A stretch of 64,000 bases of DNA, taken from contig JACRPF010000006.1 in the NCBI GenBank assembly GCA_016214035.1, positions 145,458 to 209,457 on the forward strand, in the 5' to 3' direction. Positions 25,303-34,728 of this stretch are shown piece after piece; position 1 is the first letter of the stretch; each line of letters opens with the position of its first letter. Below the pieces are notes generated by a model that saw only the letters and a program-made list of their open reading frames with translations, searched no databases and was not told the origin of the DNA. The translations under genes were made by a program, and so were the position numbers. Source of the stretch: Spirochaetota bacterium (GTDB taxonomy: Bacteria > Spirochaetota > Brachyspiria > Brachyspirales > JACRPF01).

Positions 25303-26832
25303 ATGGCCATATCGCAGAAAGTATATAAAGCACTCCGCACTACTCTTCAGGCAGCTGTCACTTTATTCGCATGTTCTTCCATTATATTCAGCGCGCCGGC
25401 GCGTCAGGCGGATTCGTTCATGGACTCCATCGGCGTCTGCGTGCATATGTTCATGAACGGGCTTTACACGAACAATTACAGTTTTGTAAAATCAAAACTC
25501 CTTGCGGCAAACATCAGGCACGTTCGCGACGACCTTGCTGTTGACCGGCCTATCGGGACGGCGGCATGGAAGGATATGGCGGCAAGCGGCATCAAGATCG
25601 GATTTATACTGAATCAGGCATGGGCGACTGTCGATACCTATCGTTCATATTTAAAGACGAACGGACTCATAAGCGCTGCCGACTATTTTGAAGGACCGAA
25701 CGAATTTGACGGTGCGCAGTCAAATTGGGTCAGCGTATTATCGAATTATCAGGCGGACATCTATACGAAGATGAAGGGCGATCCGGAAACGGCGTCAATT
25801 CCCGTGATAGCTCCGTCGTTCATCATCAATCACGCGTCGTACCGGTCGAATCTGGGGAATATCAGCGCCATCGCCGATTACGGCAATTGTCATCCGTATC
25901 CGGGCGGGGCGATGCCGTCGACAAGTCAGACAACGAATGAGATCGCAGCATGCGCCATCACCACCGGAACGAATCCGGTGTTCATAACGGAGATCGGTTA
26001 TCAGAACGCGACCAATACCACAAACGGTCATCACCCCGCATCCGAACTGGCCGCGGGCATTTATCTCCCGCGCATATATTTCGACATGTTCTCACGCGGC
26101 ATCGTCAGGACCTATTACTATCAATTCCTGGATCACATCACCGACGGCGGAGCGCTGACGAACGTAGAAGCGTACTTCGGTCTCATACGTTATGACCTGA
26201 GCGATAAGCCGGCGTATACCGCGCTCAAAAACATGACCGCGCTGGTGAAAGACCCCGGGCCATCATTCACGCCAGCCGGTCTTGTGTTTACCGTGAGCGG
26301 TACGCCGGTGAAAACCGTGCTGCTGCAGAAACGGGACGGAAGCTTTTATCTCGCACTCTGGCGCGAAGTATCGGTGTGGAATAACTCGTCACGCACGAAT
26401 ATCATACCGCCGGCATCGAATGTGACGGTAACACTGCCGGGCGCATATACGGTTGCGGTCTACAGTCCCACGGACTCGTCAAATGCCCTGCAGAATTTCA
26501 CCAATGTAAGCAGCATGACGCTAAGTCTCCAGGGTGAAGTGAAGGTCCTGAAGATCGAATCAATTACAAGCAGCACCAACCGCATCATCACCGCACTCAG
26601 CGGCGTCCATTACAAGAAGGACGGTGTATCCATCGTTTTCATCGATATTCCGGATAGTACTGAGGGTTCGGTATACTCGCTGACGGGACGGATGATCGCA
26701 ACGCTCACGAAGGATGCCCGCGGACTTGTGTGGAACGTATCGGGAAACGCCCGAACGATCCCCGGTGTGTATCTCTGCAGACTTCGTACGTTGACGGAAA
26801 CGAAGATCGTTAAGGTAATCATGAAGCCGTAA
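25303..26832 (+). CDS. Secreted clan GH-A glycosidase with C-terminal sorting-like domain
   Basis: A 509-residue protein with an N-terminal signal (ALRTTLQAAVTLFACSSIIFS). The barrel's likely acid/base is E134 in YFEGPNEFDG and its nucleophile E230 in NPVFITEIGYQ, at clan GH-A strand 4 and 7 positions (GH39/GH5-like). Residues 340-430 form a beta domain. The last 75 residues (VFIDIPDSTEGSVYSLTGRM to GVYLCRLRTLTETKIVKVIM) match the pattern of type-9-like C-terminal sorting domains. The same pattern closes the M14 protein two genes on. It is transcribed alone, apparently from a leaderless promoter. Confidence 0.78.
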   Translation: MAISQKVYKALRTTLQAAVTLFACSSIIFSAPARQADSFMDSIGVCVHMFMNGLYTNNYSFVKSKLLAANIRHVRDDLAVDRPIGTAAWKDMAASGIKIGFILNQAWATVDTYRSYLKTNGLISAADYFEGPNEFDGAQSNWVSVLSNYQADIYTKMKGDPETASIPVIAPSFIINHASYRSNLGNISAIADYGNCHPYPGGAMPSTSQTTNEIAACAITTGTNPVFITEIGYQNATNTTNGHHPASELAAGIYLPRIYFDMFSRGIVRTYYYQFLDHITDGGALTNVEAYFGLIRYDLSDKPAYTALKNMTALVKDPGPSFTPAGLVFTVSGTPVKTVLLQKRDGSFYLALWREVSVWNNSSRTNIIPPASNVTVTLPGAYTVAVYSPTDSSNALQNFTNVSSMTLSLQGEVKVLKIESITSSTNRIITALSGVHYKKDGVSIVFIDIPDSTEGSVYSLTGRMIATLTKDARGLVWNVSGNARTIPGVYLCRLRTLTETKIVKVIMKP

Positions 26833-26949
26833 CGGTGGAACACGGATCATAGTTTCAACTCATAGACAAAAACAGCGCCTTCATGCCGCTATCGCCGTAT
26901 GGAAAAGTGATCAACGCCGCTGCGGCACGCCGCGAGAACGCATGACCCG

Positions 26950-26968
26950 TTATGCAAAAGTTGCATAA
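26950..26968. promoter_or_regulatory. 19-bp perfect inverted repeat upstream of the M14 gene promoter
   Basis: TTATGCAA-AAG-TTGCATAA, perfect 8-bp arms, ends 5 bases before the -35 box. The right half-site GTTGCATA (26960-26967) recurs as a direct repeat at 26980-26987, exactly 20 bases on, inside the promoter spacer. This is the layout expected for a regulator able to bind direct half-sites. Confidence 0.6.
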
Positions 26969-26973
26969 ATTTG

Positions 26974-27002
26974 TTGACAGTTGCATATAAATTGCTTATA
27001 CT
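26974..27002 (+). promoter_or_regulatory. Strong predicted promoter of the M14 carboxypeptidase gene
   Basis: TTGACA (26974-26979), 17-base spacer, TATACT (26997-27002): near-consensus. The ATG is 19 bases downstream with GAGG at 27011-27014. Confidence 0.75.
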
Positions 27003-27021
27003 GTATTCACGAGGTACCACT

Positions 27022-29811
27022 ATGAAAAACATATCATTTCGAAGATTGCTCATACGTATGGCGGCAATCGCAGCAGCGTCATGCAGCGTATTCGCAGGAA
27101 CTTTGACCGTCGCGGATTTTTCATTTAACGGCGAGTATGGTTCAAAGGGAGCAGTTATCTCGTATGTCAGCGAGAATCGATTCAAGGTGGTCCTCGGGGC
27201 GGCACCGGGACACGACAACTGGCCTAACATGCTGCAGTTCATCATCTCGAGCAATGCACTCGGCAAATCGATAAGAATTGACACCTTGTTCAATTCTGCT
27301 GCAGAGTGGGATTACCATTATAACCATTACTTTTCTTCATACTCATATGACAGAGTGACCTGGTATCCGCTTACGTATCAAAACACAAACTACTCATGGG
27401 AACCGCGTGATGACTGGATCATATTACCGGTTATGCAGCAGGATAAGGTTTACTTCGGGCATATGATCCCGATGAGTTATGAAGAAACAATACGGATTGC
27501 AGATAAATACAAAAATAATCCCTGCGTTTTTATTACAAATATCGGACAATCCGCGGAAGGCAGAAACATATACCGTTTTGTGATCACGGATCCAAACAGC
27601 CCGGTACCCCGGACAAACCGATGGGGTATGTATTTCTCTCAAGTGCATCCGGGTGAATGTAATGCCGCATGGCGTAATGTCGGGATGATGGAATGGCTGC
27701 TTGGCGATACCGAAGCGGCAGCCGATGCGCGCAGACGGACCATCTGCCACTTCGTTCTTCTTGCCAGTCCCGATTCTGCTAAATACGGATTCTATCGGGT
27801 AAATACGCTTGGTGTTGATATGAATCAATCATACAGATCTGCCGGTTCATCTGCAGCAGCGCAGACCCCCGAAGCTTATGTCATGCAGCGAGATCTTGAG
27901 CGCATCATGGCAACCTCGGAAAAGATCACGATAAATTGGAATAATCACAATTCAGAATTGAGGGTGTATAATCACCCGGTAAAAATCGGATCGGAAATAA
28001 GCATCCTTGGCGGAACGAATCTTCTGGCGGCATACTTCAGACAGAGTGACCTATTGAACACTATCTATGATCCGATGGATAACTCAAAAAGCCTCATCGG
28101 GTCGTCATGGGCGGGCGGGCCTTGTGTGCAATTCGGTATTTCCGGATTTCTATGCGAAGGCGGCGGCAGGTTCCGCACCATGTATACAAATAAAACAGCC
28201 GGAGAAGCAACAATTCGGGGCTTGACCGCTTTTTATAAAAACACGAAATCCGGGGAACCTGTTGTGCCGATTATTACGGGTGTGCTGCCGAGTCTGACGA
28301 CGAACAAAGCGTTTACCATCACACTTGATGTGACTGCCGATTATGGCTATTGGTCAACGAACGGCGGTTCATACCGGCAGTTCACCACAAGCGGCGTGAG
28401 CATCCCTATCGCGGCCACAACAACGCTATCGTATTATGGACGCAATGCGGGCGGATATTCCAGCGTAACAAATACAAGAACCTACACGATTGATATGGAT
28501 GCACCTACAGTGAGCGGCGTACCTGAAAGCTGTACCACGAACAGGCCTTTTGCTATTACTTTGGATGTAAACGAAAACCACGGTTATTGGTCAATCAATG
28601 GCGGTGCATATCAGCAAATTACAACCAACGGTGCAGCACTCTATATCGACCGCACGACAACGCTTCGTTATTACGGCATGGATGCTTTTGGAAATGCAAG
28701 CGCAACAAACACGAAATCGTATGCATTCTCTGTTGCCGGCTGTGTCTATGAAGGGGAAATCGCGACGCTCTACAGGGCAGGCATTGCTGCAAATCAAAGC
28801 GGTTACACCGGTACCGGATTCATCGACTTTTTCAATGAGATCGGCAGTTCTGCCGCATGGAACATCACTGCGGGTGCGGCAAAATCATATACAGCGATAT
28901 TCCGATACGCGAACGGCATCACACCGGCAAGACCATGCGCCGTCTCTGTCAACGGCATCGATAGCGGCACGGTCATGTTTGAACCTACCGGCAGCTGGGC
29001 TTCCTGGCGCTATGGTGTCGTTGAGACGGCTCTCGCCGCCGGTGCATATGCAGTGAAACTGATGTCTGCTGTTTCGAACGGCGGACCGAATGTTGATTCT
29101 CTGATGTTTGGATATGATTACGAGGGCGAAGAGGCGGCGATAATATACCGGGGTGTTGTTGCAACGAATTGGACAGGATTCTGCGGTAAAGGATTTCTTG
29201 ATCTTGAGTCGGCGGCGGGAAGTTATGCTGAATGGAATGTTGTTTCCAGCACCGCACAGACGGTGACGATATTAGTCCGATATGCTAACGGTCTTGCAGC
29301 CGATCGGCCATGCGACATCGTGGTGAACGGCACTGCTGTTGGCCGAAACACGTTTGTGTCAACAGGTAATTGGACTGATTGGAAATATGCACACATTGCC
29401 GTACCGTTTACTGCCGGGGTGAATTCTATCCGATTTGCCGCAGCAAGCGCGCTTGGCGCGGCGAATATTGATAAGTTCACGGTTGTCTACGGAATTGAAA
29501 TGGGTGCTGTTGCAAAATCCGCTGCTGATGAAAATACGATGATAACACCACAGGCAGATACGGTCAGCGTGCAGAACATCCCATTTCGCGGTGTTGGAAA
29601 TATCACGTTCTTAAATGTACCGCAAGGCGCATCGGCGCGTATATATTCCCTTTCCGGCATGCTGATTGCTGAAGTTCAAAGCTCCTCGTCACATGAGCTC
29701 TCATGGAATGGCAGAGCATCTGACGGGAGTACGGTGAAACCCGGTGTGTATTTCTGCCAACTGAGTTCATCACAGGGCATAAAGATCGTTAAGATAATGG
29801 TGAAGAAATAG
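27022..29811 (+). CDS. Secreted M14 zinc carboxypeptidase with carbohydrate-binding modules and sorting-like C-terminus
   Basis: The start at 27022 follows GAGG and gives 929 residues with a signal peptide (RMAAIAAASCSVFAG); the track start at 26971 lies inside the promoter. Residues 27-130 resemble the N-domain of cytosolic-type carboxypeptidases. The M14 catalytic set is complete: zinc ligands H209 and E212 (QVHPGE), third ligand H309 (NNHNSE), a VDMNQSYR block, and general base E379 (FLCEGGG). Next come two chitobiase-type repeats (YWSTNGGSYRQ and YWSINGGAYQQ), two CBM35/CBM6-like modules opening YEGE, and a sorting-like domain ending GIKIVKIMVKK. A peptidase carrying sugar-binding modules suggests an action on glycoprotein or cell-wall peptide. 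Codon use looks more AT-rich than its neighbours. Confidence 0.87.
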   Translation: MKNISFRRLLIRMAAIAAASCSVFAGTLTVADFSFNGEYGSKGAVISYVSENRFKVVLGAAPGHDNWPNMLQFIISSNALGKSIRIDTLFNSAAEWDYHYNHYFSSYSYDRVTWYPLTYQNTNYSWEPRDDWIILPVMQQDKVYFGHMIPMSYEETIRIADKYKNNPCVFITNIGQSAEGRNIYRFVITDPNSPVPRTNRWGMYFSQVHPGECNAAWRNVGMMEWLLGDTEAAADARRRTICHFVLLASPDSAKYGFYRVNTLGVDMNQSYRSAGSSAAAQTPEAYVMQRDLERIMATSEKITINWNNHNSELRVYNHPVKIGSEISILGGTNLLAAYFRQSDLLNTIYDPMDNSKSLIGSSWAGGPCVQFGISGFLCEGGGRFRTMYTNKTAGEATIRGLTAFYKNTKSGEPVVPIITGVLPSLTTNKAFTITLDVTADYGYWSTNGGSYRQFTTSGVSIPIAATTTLSYYGRNAGGYSSVTNTRTYTIDMDAPTVSGVPESCTTNRPFAITLDVNENHGYWSINGGAYQQITTNGAALYIDRTTTLRYYGMDAFGNASATNTKSYAFSVAGCVYEGEIATLYRAGIAANQSGYTGTGFIDFFNEIGSSAAWNITAGAAKSYTAIFRYANGITPARPCAVSVNGIDSGTVMFEPTGSWASWRYGVVETALAAGAYAVKLMSAVSNGGPNVDSLMFGYDYEGEEAAIIYRGVVATNWTGFCGKGFLDLESAAGSYAEWNVVSSTAQTVTILVRYANGLAADRPCDIVVNGTAVGRNTFVSTGNWTDWKYAHIAVPFTAGVNSIRFAAASALGAANIDKFTVVYGIEMGAVAKSAADENTMITPQADTVSVQNIPFRGVGNITFLNVPQGASARIYSLSGMLIAEVQSSSSHELSWNGRASDGSTVKPGVYFCQLSSSQGIKIVKIMVKK

Positions 29812-29924
29812 AATAATCGGCTGCTTCGATTTTGTTTCTTAAAATCATCCGATTTTTTCACAAGATTTACCAAGATTTTTTCCGCATTCCGGTGTAAACT
29901 GATAGAAAAATCAGGAGTCCCGAC

Positions 29925-31478
29925 ATGAACAAACTGTGTGCGCTGTTGATAATGGCCGCCGTGAGTTTCGGTGCCGGTGTTACCGACATCCCGCGGCTGC
30001 AGCCTATCCCGAATACGCCGGATATCAGCAAGTCATCATGGACACCCGCTGGCGGCTGTTCCACGACGAACACCGTGGATGGCAGGATCGTTCTCACGAC
30101 CGAAGTCCCCGCCGAGCAGGCAAAGGGTCATCACTGGTTTGAGACAACGCTCGATCTGAAACCATATCGCGGAAAAACGGTGACGTTCTTCGTCCGCTAC
30201 CGCACGCTGAACGTTTCCAAACCGCCGCAGGATTACAACGGCGTGAAGTTCATGCTCACGTATAAGAACGGCGAGAAAGGCACGCAGCAGTATCCCGCCG
30301 CTAAAGCGCCCTTCGGCACGAGCGACGGCTGGCAGGATACCGCATTCAACGTTACGTTCGGCAGTGAGGTGACCACCGGCATTCTGTCGCTGGGACTGCA
30401 GGAAAGTTCGGGGAAGATCGAATTTATCCTCGACAGTCTCCAGACCGGATACGTCTTCAGTCCGGAGGGGCGGATCAATCTCGAATATAAGATCACGTAT
30501 CCTGACAACATTCTGAACCACAAACGGCAGCGGGGATTCATGTCGCCGCGTACCATCACGACGAACGATGTGGACACGCTCCGTTCATGGAACGTGAATC
30601 TCATGCGCTGGCAGATTACACGCAACTGGGGAAAGATCGGCACCGAGACCGACCTTGACGAATACGACACCTGGCTCAAGGGCAAACTCGATGACCTCGA
30701 CAAGGCAATTTCATTGCTGAAACCGGCCGGCATCAAGGTGGTCATCGACCTGCATTCGCCTCCGGGCGGAAAAGTGTCGGCACACAATATGCGCATGTTC
30801 TTCGATAAAAAGTACGCCGATCATTTCATCAAGGTATGGCAGACCATCGCCAAACGTTACAAGGGCAATCCCGGCGTCTACGCGTACGACCTTGTGAACG
30901 AACCTGTGCAGACAATGCCCGCACCGTTCGACTACTGGAATCTGCAGCGCATGGCCGCCGAAGCGATACGCGAGATCGATCCGGACACGCCGATAATGCT
31001 CGAGTCCAATGAGTCCGACCGGCCGCAGACCTACGCGTATATGTCTGCGCTGCGCATGAACAACATCATCTATAAAGTGCACATGTACTTTCCGCTCTCG
31101 TACACGCATCAGGGCGTTTTTTCCACGGGCGCATTCACGAAGATGCCATACCCGGGACTCCTTGAGGGCGAACAGTGGGACAAAGAGAAAATACGGAAGA
31201 CACTGCAGCCGGTGCGCGACTTTCAGCTCAGGCATACTGCGAAAATATACGTCGGCGAGTTCTCGGCCATCGCCTATGCCCCCGGCGCTGAAAAATATAT
31301 CAATGACTGCATCGAAATATTCGAGGAATACGGCTGGGACTGGACCTTCCACGCATTCCGCGAATTCGCCGGCTGGAGCGTTGAACACGACGGGCCGGAT
31401 GTGCAGCATCTGGCGCCTGCACCCGACACGCTCCGCAAACAGGTGCTCTTGAAGTATTTCAAACTCAACGAGAAGTAA
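29925..31478 (+). CDS. Secreted GH5 endoglucanase-type glycosidase
   Basis: A 517-residue enzyme with signal peptide MNKLCALLIMAAVSFGAG. Residues about 30-180 form a beta-sandwich, likely carbohydrate-binding. The GH5 barrel spans about 185-515. Its acid/base is E326 in YAYDLVNEPVQ and its nucleophile E445 in AKIYVGEFSAI. VVIDLHSPPGG and YKVHMYFPLSYTHQG supply the strand 3 and strand 6 motifs. It likely acts on beta-1,4-glucan, mannan or xyloglucan outside the cytoplasm. AGGAG precedes the ATG. It stands alone between the M14 gene and the radical SAM pair. Confidence 0.9.
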   Translation: MNKLCALLIMAAVSFGAGVTDIPRLQPIPNTPDISKSSWTPAGGCSTTNTVDGRIVLTTEVPAEQAKGHHWFETTLDLKPYRGKTVTFFVRYRTLNVSKPPQDYNGVKFMLTYKNGEKGTQQYPAAKAPFGTSDGWQDTAFNVTFGSEVTTGILSLGLQESSGKIEFILDSLQTGYVFSPEGRINLEYKITYPDNILNHKRQRGFMSPRTITTNDVDTLRSWNVNLMRWQITRNWGKIGTETDLDEYDTWLKGKLDDLDKAISLLKPAGIKVVIDLHSPPGGKVSAHNMRMFFDKKYADHFIKVWQTIAKRYKGNPGVYAYDLVNEPVQTMPAPFDYWNLQRMAAEAIREIDPDTPIMLESNESDRPQTYAYMSALRMNNIIYKVHMYFPLSYTHQGVFSTGAFTKMPYPGLLEGEQWDKEKIRKTLQPVRDFQLRHTAKIYVGEFSAIAYAPGAEKYINDCIEIFEEYGWDWTFHAFREFAGWSVEHDGPDVQHLAPAPDTLRKQVLLKYFKLNEK

Positions 31479-31531
31479 TAATCTTCCATAGCTATTTGCT
31501 TTTTAATTGATAATTAGCTATTGTAGACGTT

Positions 31532-32449
31532 ATGACCGATGATGCATCGAAACCTCGAGCCAGGGCTACGCTTACCAGCGTCCACATACTGCTTACCTAT
31601 GCGTGTAATTTCTCCTGCGACCACTGCTTTCTGTTCTCCGGCCCCGAGGCGAGAGGCACGTTCACCGTCACTATGCTCATAAGCATGCTCGATGATATCA
31701 AAAAGTCAGGCATTGCGAACGTATGTTTCGAAGGCGGCGAAGCTTTTTTGTATTACCCGCTCCTTGTCGAAGGAATACGGTACGCACACGAACTCGGACT
31801 GAAGACAAGCGTGGTCACCAATGCGTACTGGGCACGGTCCATTGCGGATGCCGAGCTCTGGCTGAAACCATTGGCCAGTCTCAGTGTTGGTAAAATAAGC
31901 GTGAGCGCCGACGCGTTTCATTTCGGCGACGAAGTGGAGAATTCTGCGAAACGCGCGCTCGCGGCGGCAAAAGCACTCGGAATTCCGACGAGTACGCTCC
32001 GCACCGAAAAGCCAGCGATACAGTCCGTAGACGGAAAACGAACGGTCGGCGGCACTACGCTTTTCAAGGGACGGGCGGTCGAGAAGTTCATCGACGGACT
32101 GCCCCGGCGGCCGTGGGAAGAACTCGTAACCTGCCCGCACGAGAAACTGGCAGAACCGTCACGTGTGCATCTTGACGCGTACGGCAACGTCCATCTCTGC
32201 CAGGGCGTGTGCATGGGCAATGCGCTGAAAACGCCGTTATCAGCATTGATCGATAATTATCACGCTGAGGACGATCCGATCTGCGGACTTTTGCTTGACG
32301 GCGGACCGGCGGCGCTTGCTCGTAAATATAACCTGCCGCACGAAGCGTCATATGTGGATGAATGCCATTTCTGTTATATGCTTCGCCGCGCATTGATAGA
32401 AACCTATCCCGATATTCTGGCGCCGCGGCAGGTGTACGGGATTACGTAA
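31532..32449 (+). CDS. Radical SAM protein with extra C-terminal cysteines
   Basis: A 305-residue S-adenosylmethionine radical enzyme. The cluster motif is CNFSCDHC (CxxxCxxC) in LLTYACNFSCDHCF, and GGEAFLYYPL is the SAM-binding GGE block. The C-terminal third holds additional cysteines (TCPHEKL, HLCQGVC, DECHFCYML), suggesting a SPASM- or twitch-like auxiliary cluster, as in peptide- and protein-modifying members. The substrate is unknown and no obvious precursor peptide is adjacent. The next gene, an acetyltransferase-like protein, starts one base after the stop, so the two are translationally linked. Confidence 0.85.
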   Translation: MTDDASKPRARATLTSVHILLTYACNFSCDHCFLFSGPEARGTFTVTMLISMLDDIKKSGIANVCFEGGEAFLYYPLLVEGIRYAHELGLKTSVVTNAYWARSIADAELWLKPLASLSVGKISVSADAFHFGDEVENSAKRALAAAKALGIPTSTLRTEKPAIQSVDGKRTVGGTTLFKGRAVEKFIDGLPRRPWEELVTCPHEKLAEPSRVHLDAYGNVHLCQGVCMGNALKTPLSALIDNYHAEDDPICGLLLDGGPAALARKYNLPHEASYVDECHFCYMLRRALIETYPDILAPRQVYGIT

Positions 32450-32450
32450 C

Positions 32451-32927
32451 ATGATGAGTAAAAACCTGGAGCGGATGATAAAGCTTGCCGATGAGGCCTT
32501 TGCCGCACGCAAGGACCCCGACCAGATATCGGTCACTTCGAAAGACAGAAAAAAACTTGAACGCATACACCCGGCGACGATGTCGCAGCAGGAGAACGCA
32601 GACGGGCCTGTCGCGTGGATGCTGATAATCCCCACCACGCACGACATCATGAATGAATTTATCAGCGGGCATATAAATGAAAAAGAGCTCCTGAAGCGAA
32701 CACCGTTGAAGGCGAACTATGAAACCGCCTATCTGTGCTCGGCGCTCGTGCTTCCGGAGATGCGCGGACAGGGCATCGCCAAGGATGTCGCAAAAAAAGC
32801 ACTTACGTCCATGATGCAGGACCATCCGATACGGGAATTGTTCTACTGGTCGTTCAGCGCCGAGGGTGACAAACTTGCGTATTCACTCGCCCGGCACTTC
32901 AAACTGCCGCTGAAAAAAAGAGTATAG
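32451..32927 (+). CDS. GNAT-like acetyltransferase paired with the radical SAM gene
   Basis: A 158-residue protein. The block SALVLPEMRGQGIAKDVAKK matches the acetyl-CoA-binding motif A (R/QxxGxG/A) of GNAT enzymes, and the fold elements around it (AYLCSALVL, then a helix, then FYWSFSAEG) fit. The first 50 residues are basic and helical. The substrate is not known. The ATG lies one base after the radical SAM stop, which argues for a joint pathway, for example radical modification followed by acylation; that is inference from context only. Confidence 0.7.
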   Translation: MMSKNLERMIKLADEAFAARKDPDQISVTSKDRKKLERIHPATMSQQENADGPVAWMLIIPTTHDIMNEFISGHINEKELLKRTPLKANYETAYLCSALVLPEMRGQGIAKDVAKKALTSMMQDHPIRELFYWSFSAEGDKLAYSLARHFKLPLKKRV

Positions 32928-32970
32928 CCGGAATCGGGAACAATAATTATCGAATAATGATGACGTAATG

Positions 32971-34596
32971 CTACGGCAGTGTGCACAATGTCTTAATGAA
33001 AAGATATCGCACCAATCTGTTATACGCGTCGCGTTCCATGGTGTTGGTGACCCGTGTAGAGACGTTCTGATATACCTGCTGAATGTCTTCCCGCGACTGG
33101 CGGTTGCTCTTCTTCACCGAGTTCATGCTCTTCTGTATGGCAGCGATAAGCGTATCGCGCTCGCTCGCACGCAGTTTGGAAAGCTCGTACCAGTCATTCT
33201 GGGCACCGGCGATATATTCTTCAAGCTGCGCCGCGGTCTTCGGTATGCTGTCCTTGAGTCCCACGGCGCGGCACACGCGGTCGATAGGTACGCCGGCCTC
33301 GACGAACGCCGTTGCTGTTGCCGGAGCTTGCGTCTGCGTCCGTGCGGAGGGTGCAAGCCGCATACCCAGCGGCTCCGGCCGTGCCGTTTTTATCTTTTCT
33401 TTCCGCTCATAGGCAAACCGCTCGAGCGAATCGTTCTGATACCGGTTAAGGTTCTTCCGTGAAAAAACAAGCATAATGGTCGACGATAACGCATTATCGA
33501 CGCCTGACGATGTGCGCGCTGCTGATATACGGGCGAGATATTGTTTGAACACGAAACTACTCAGCATGCCGCCGCTTCTTTTTTTGAGCTCTTTGGCTAT
33601 CTGCTCGGGCGTTATTTTGAACAATTCGGCATAATTAAACTGCACTACACCAGCTTTATCCGTCCGCATGAACGAGATAAGCTCAAGCGTCTTTTTCAGG
33701 AACGTGTCCGTCAGCATGAAGGCGTGTTCCCGTTTTTCATCGGCAATGGGGAGTGGAAACGCATTGGTGCGCATCTCGGCGACCGACGGATATTGTGCGG
33801 CGTACGTACAGAGATAGCGCAGATACTGCACCGCAAGCGTGTCTACTTTTGATTCCGGCACCACGACGGCGGGCAGCGTTTTAGCACCGCTGCGCAGCGC
33901 TTCGTCGGAGAGCAGTTCGAACAGGCGGGAGCGTTCGCTCTCATAGATGCGCTCGAAAAACGTATACGGGAGCGCACAGCGAAGCGCGAATCCAGCGGGG
34001 TTTCCGTCGCGATTCTTCATCGGGAGCAGCACCGGCAGCGATTCCGCAGGTGTAACAAGCGAATTGAACGCCGGTGTGAATATCGTGGAATCTATCTCCC
34101 TGACGGCGGAATGCTCAAGGCAATCCTCACGGGTGATGAGCGTTGACGGCGCAGAAAGCGCAATGCGTATGATGAGTTCCCTGCAGCGGCTGATGAGCGT
34201 TACGCTGTCATCAACCGTTTCTTCAGGCTCGGCATCGTGCGACGGAGCGCTTTCATGAAAATATACCGTGATAGCGCCGTTATCATCATCCTTATGCACG
34301 GTCGCATACCCTTTCACCTTGAGCAGAACGAACAATTCCATCAGATTCCGTATCCGCTGATCACTTGAGAAAAGCGTTGTATCCTCACGGGAACTGACGA
34401 CGGCATTGCGCTTTTTCACGACATACTTAAGCACATCCACAAGCACGCCGTAGAGCGGAATCGCCTCATATTTTCTGGTGTCCCCGAGGAACACATCGCG
34501 AAGGAATTCTTTATATCGTTCCTTGTCGGTAAGATATACCGGTATCGGCGCCGTTGTCGGTATCGGTGAATTGTCGTTATCTGAAGATTGTTTCAT
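32971..34596 (-). CDS. Uncharacterised 541-residue cytoplasmic protein
   Basis: I do not recognise a family. The protein is soluble, with no signal peptide or membrane segment. The N-terminal 20 residues are proline/threonine-rich. Residues 25-115 may form a winged-helix-like unit (LMELFVLLKVKGYATVHKDD). The middle is mixed alpha/beta, with a helical stretch at about 325-400 (ELFKITPEQIAKELKKRSGG). After a basic linker with PEPLGMRLAPSAR, the C-terminal 120 residues look helical. It converges with the GNAT-like gene and diverges from the GH51-like gene. A role in regulation or signalling is possible but unsupported. Confidence 0.7.
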   Translation of the reverse strand: MKQSSDNDNSPIPTTAPIPVYLTDKERYKEFLRDVFLGDTRKYEAIPLYGVLVDVLKYVVKKRNAVVSSREDTTLFSSDQRIRNLMELFVLLKVKGYATVHKDDDNGAITVYFHESAPSHDAEPEETVDDSVTLISRCRELIIRIALSAPSTLITREDCLEHSAVREIDSTIFTPAFNSLVTPAESLPVLLPMKNRDGNPAGFALRCALPYTFFERIYESERSRLFELLSDEALRSGAKTLPAVVVPESKVDTLAVQYLRYLCTYAAQYPSVAEMRTNAFPLPIADEKREHAFMLTDTFLKKTLELISFMRTDKAGVVQFNYAELFKITPEQIAKELKKRSGGMLSSFVFKQYLARISAARTSSGVDNALSSTIMLVFSRKNLNRYQNDSLERFAYERKEKIKTARPEPLGMRLAPSARTQTQAPATATAFVEAGVPIDRVCRAVGLKDSIPKTAAQLEEYIAGAQNDWYELSKLRASERDTLIAAIQKSMNSVKKSNRQSREDIQQVYQNVSTRVTNTMERDAYNRLVRYLFIKTLCTLP

Positions 34597-34728
34597 AGTT
34601 CCTGTTCACTTATGTACATAGTATACCGGATTCATGACGCCGCGTCAACACCGCACCACAGCAGCACACTCGCTGTTCCATATAAAGAAAACAGGATTTT
34701 ATACAAATACAATTCCCGTGAAATGACG

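Noticed and set aside
29814-29865. Terminator after the M14 gene
   Set aside because: AATCGG and CCGATTTTTT can pair, but the stem is only 6 bp with a large loop; too weak to call.
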